NCBI GenBank assembly: GCA_030623425.1
Contig: JAUXMA010000010.1
Location: forward strand, 1 to 14,052
Origin: Rhodospirillaceae bacterium
GTDB taxonomy: Bacteria; Pseudomonadota; Alphaproteobacteria; Rhodospirillales; 2-02-FULL-58-16
Length of the DNA: 14,052 bases
Reading direction: 5' to 3'
The notes beneath the pieces are model-generated. The model was not told where the DNA came from and made no database searches. It saw only the letters and a program-made list of their open reading frames with translations. The translations under genes were made by a program, and so were the position numbers. Below, piece after piece: positions 13,015-14,052 of the stretch; within the stretch, counting starts at the first letter, position 1, and each line of letters opens with the position of its first letter.

Positions 13015-13764
13015 ATGCGCCAAGGGATGTTGGCGGCGTTTCTGGCCGGGACGGTCGTCGCCTTCTCGGGCTGTGCGGCTCCTCGCGCCATCATCGGTCC
13101 CATGGGAAAGTTGCAAGTCCTCGATCCCGCCGCGATGTCTTCCTTGGAATCCCTGCGCGACGACTGGGTGATCGAAGGTTCCGGCGACATCGCCCGGGAC
13201 CATCTCTCGGTCGTCGATATAGAAAATGTTCCGGCGCTCCGGGTGGTCAACGGAATGGAAGGCTTCGTCGTCGTTCGCCGCATCCAGGCCATGCTTCTGG
13301 CCACGCCTTTCCTGAATTGGGCTTGGAACATGGAGGCGCCGCCAACCGGCGCTCATCCGGTGCGTTTGGTCATCGGTTTTCACAGCTCCAAAACGACAGG
13401 CGGCGGTTGGGGAAACCTGTCTTTTTTTCGGCTTTTTGGTTACATGCCAAATGGTTGGCAATGGTCTATCCTTCCGCCCCACGACCGGATGTTGGCCATT
13501 GTCTGGGGCGAATCGGCGCTGCAGAGGGGAAAATTGTCCCATCCTTCCGGAAACCGCCAGGACGTCCCTCGTTACACGGCGCGCGGGGGACGCGAAAACG
13601 CTGGCAAATGGTGGGAGGAAGCCGTCGACCTTTCACAACTTTATGCCCGCGTCTGGCCGGAAGATGATTTGAGCCGGGTGCGGGTGATGTTCATTGGCAT
13701 CGCGGCCGCCGACGGCTATCCACCCGCCGCCGCCCATGTCTCGAAGATCATGCTGACGCGTTAG
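13015..13764 (+). CDS. Predicted lipoprotein resembling DUF3047, function unknown
   Basis: From the ATG at 13015 the protein has 249 residues: a typical lipoprotein signal (MRQGMLAAF... with lipobox FSGC, cysteine at 20) and an envelope domain. The pattern WVIEGSGDIARD, then PFLNWAWNM, then LAIVWGESALQRGKL, then GKWWEEAVDL and VMFIGIAAADGYP resembles the layout of DUF3047 proteins: a beta-rich, probably carbohydrate-binding-like fold of unknown role. I recognise this by eye only. The start is uncertain: TTG 12991 follows AGGGGG at 12978-12983, and the frame stays open back to 12838, but the ATG gives the cleanest signal peptide. The second copy of the 21-bp palindrome encodes part of GYMPNGWQW. 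The stop TAG (13762-13764) sits just before the insertion sequence. Confidence 0.65.
   Translation: MRQGMLAAFLAGTVVAFSGCAAPRAIIGPMGKLQVLDPAAMSSLESLRDDWVIEGSGDIARDHLSVVDIENVPALRVVNGMEGFVVVRRIQAMLLATPFLNWAWNMEAPPTGAHPVRLVIGFHSSKTTGGGWGNLSFFRLFGYMPNGWQWSILPPHDRMLAIVWGESALQRGKLSHPSGNRQDVPRYTARGGRENAGKWWEEAVDLSQLYARVWPEDDLSRVRVMFIGIAAADGYPPAAAHVSKIMLTR
13443..13463. repeat. 21-bp palindromic direct repeat, copy 2
   Basis: Identical to 12919-12939 but here inside a coding sequence and read in a different frame from the open frame that crosses copy 1. Flanking bases differ on both sides, so the shared unit is exactly 21 bp. Confidence 0.7.
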
Positions 13765-13802
13765 AGCGCATCAGGATTAAATGATTCCATGTAATTATAA
13801 AG

Positions 13803-13831
13803 TAGACATACGGAAACATTAGCGGTACGCT
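13803..13831 (+). promoter_or_regulatory. Candidate transposase promoter
   Basis: TAGACA (13803-13808; 5 of 6 match to TTGACA), 17-nt spacer, TACGCT (13826-13831; 3 of 6 match to TATAAT). A transcript would start near 13838, inside the loop of the downstream hairpin. Confidence 0.3.
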
Positions 13832-13850
13832 CTCCCTATCAGATGGAGAG
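13830..13850 (+). promoter_or_regulatory. Hairpin covering the transposase Shine-Dalgarno
   Basis: CTCTCC (13830-13835), 9-nt loop, GGAGAG (13845-13850). The right arm contains the GGAG ribosome-binding site, 6 nt before the transposase ATG. In a transcript coming from outside the element the whole hairpin would form and hide the site. Confidence 0.5.
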
Positions 13851-13854
13851 AGAA

Positions 13855-14052
13855 ATGACCAAACACCCGACCGTAATTGATTTTATGAAACAGTTTCCAA
13901 ACGACGGCGCTTGTCTTGATTACCTTATGAAGCTGCGTCACGGCGAAGTCCTTGAGTGCCCGAAGTGCCACAAGCAAGGCCATTTTGTACGTATCAAGAA
14001 AATGCCCGCCTATTCCTGCCCTTGGTGTGGCCACCATATTCACCCGATGGTC
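13855..14052 (+). CDS. IS1595-family transposase, N-terminal part (3' end outside window)
   Basis: Sixty-six residues are visible from the ATG at 13855 to the window end, without a stop. The N-terminus has the family pattern: a short helical section with FMKQFPNDGACLDYLMKLR, then a zinc ribbon with CPKC (36-39 region) and CPWCG, followed by HHIHPMV, where relatives continue toward a GTIF-like motif. The DDNK/E-type catalytic domain would lie beyond the window. The Shine-Dalgarno GGAG (13845-13848) has good spacing but is part of a hairpin. Base composition and codon use are less GC-rich than in the neighbouring genes, consistent with transfer. Confidence 0.85.
   Translation, partial: MTKHPTVIDFMKQFPNDGACLDYLMKLRHGEVLECPKCHKQGHFVRIKKMPAYSCPWCGHHIHPMV

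Larger units (their letters stand above)
13766..14052 (+). mobile_element. Left part of an IS1595-family insertion sequence (truncated by window end)
   Basis: The stretch after the DUF3047-like stop is visibly richer in A and T than the rest of the window, and it leads into an IS1595-type transposase gene. The exact left end cannot be fixed because the right end is outside the window; the start given is an estimate just after the TAG at 13762-13764. It includes a candidate transposase promoter and a hairpin over the transposase ribosome-binding site. Confidence 0.7.

Noticed and set aside
13819..14043. Minus-strand open frame opposite the transposase
   Set aside because: Antisense to the zinc-ribbon transposase N-terminus, which is recognisable.

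Overview
The window is GC-rich, tightly packed chromosomal DNA from an alphaproteobacterium, most likely a Rhodospirillales-like free-living flagellated species. This rests on the protein types: an RNase E whose C-terminal tip ends in a GWW motif, an alphaproteobacterial-style PBP1A, FliL, and the gene neighbourhood rne / amidase / mrcA / prfB, which is familiar from that class. Taxonomy is inferred from protein character, not from a database search.

Layout. (1) Positions 3-642, plus strand: the tail of an unidentified gene overlaps fliL (flagellar stator/basal-body protein). (2) 669-5654, minus strand: a cell-wall and translation block read as amidase (AmiC type), mrcA (PBP1A), prfB (release factor 2). 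prfB carries the classic autoregulatory +1 frameshift, so its true start is 1779. (3) 5655-6056: divergent promoter region between the amidase gene and rne; it holds candidate promoters in both directions and a roughly 250-nt rne leader with three candidate hairpins. (4) 6057-8573, plus strand: rne, encoding full-length RNase E. (5) 8596-11455, minus strand: a two-gene unit, a gamma-glutamyltransferase-like lipoprotein gene that overlaps a PLP aminotransferase gene by 11 bp. (6) 11454-12812, plus strand: a BepA-like M48 metalloprotease with a helical, TPR-like C-terminal half, divergent from the GGT-like gene with the two candidate ATGs interlocked in one CATG. (7) 12813-13014: a non-coding stretch bounded by 14-bp perfect inverted repeats, containing two further hairpins. 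(8) 13015-13764, plus strand: a predicted lipoprotein resembling DUF3047. (9) From about 13766 to the window end: the left part of an IS1595-family insertion sequence, with a cut-off transposase gene.

How the genes work together. Most of the window is core biology: peptidoglycan polymerisation (PBP1A) and splitting (amidase), outer-membrane quality control (BepA-like protease), RNA decay (RNase E), translation termination (RF2) and flagellar motor function (FliL). The unusual parts are the GGT-like protein, which appears to lack the catalytic threonine and other substrate-binding residues of the family; the structured rne leader; the small palindrome-rich element upstream of the DUF3047-like gene; and the IS end, whose transposase ribosome-binding site sits inside a hairpin. 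No defence system, CRISPR array, rRNA or tRNA was seen.
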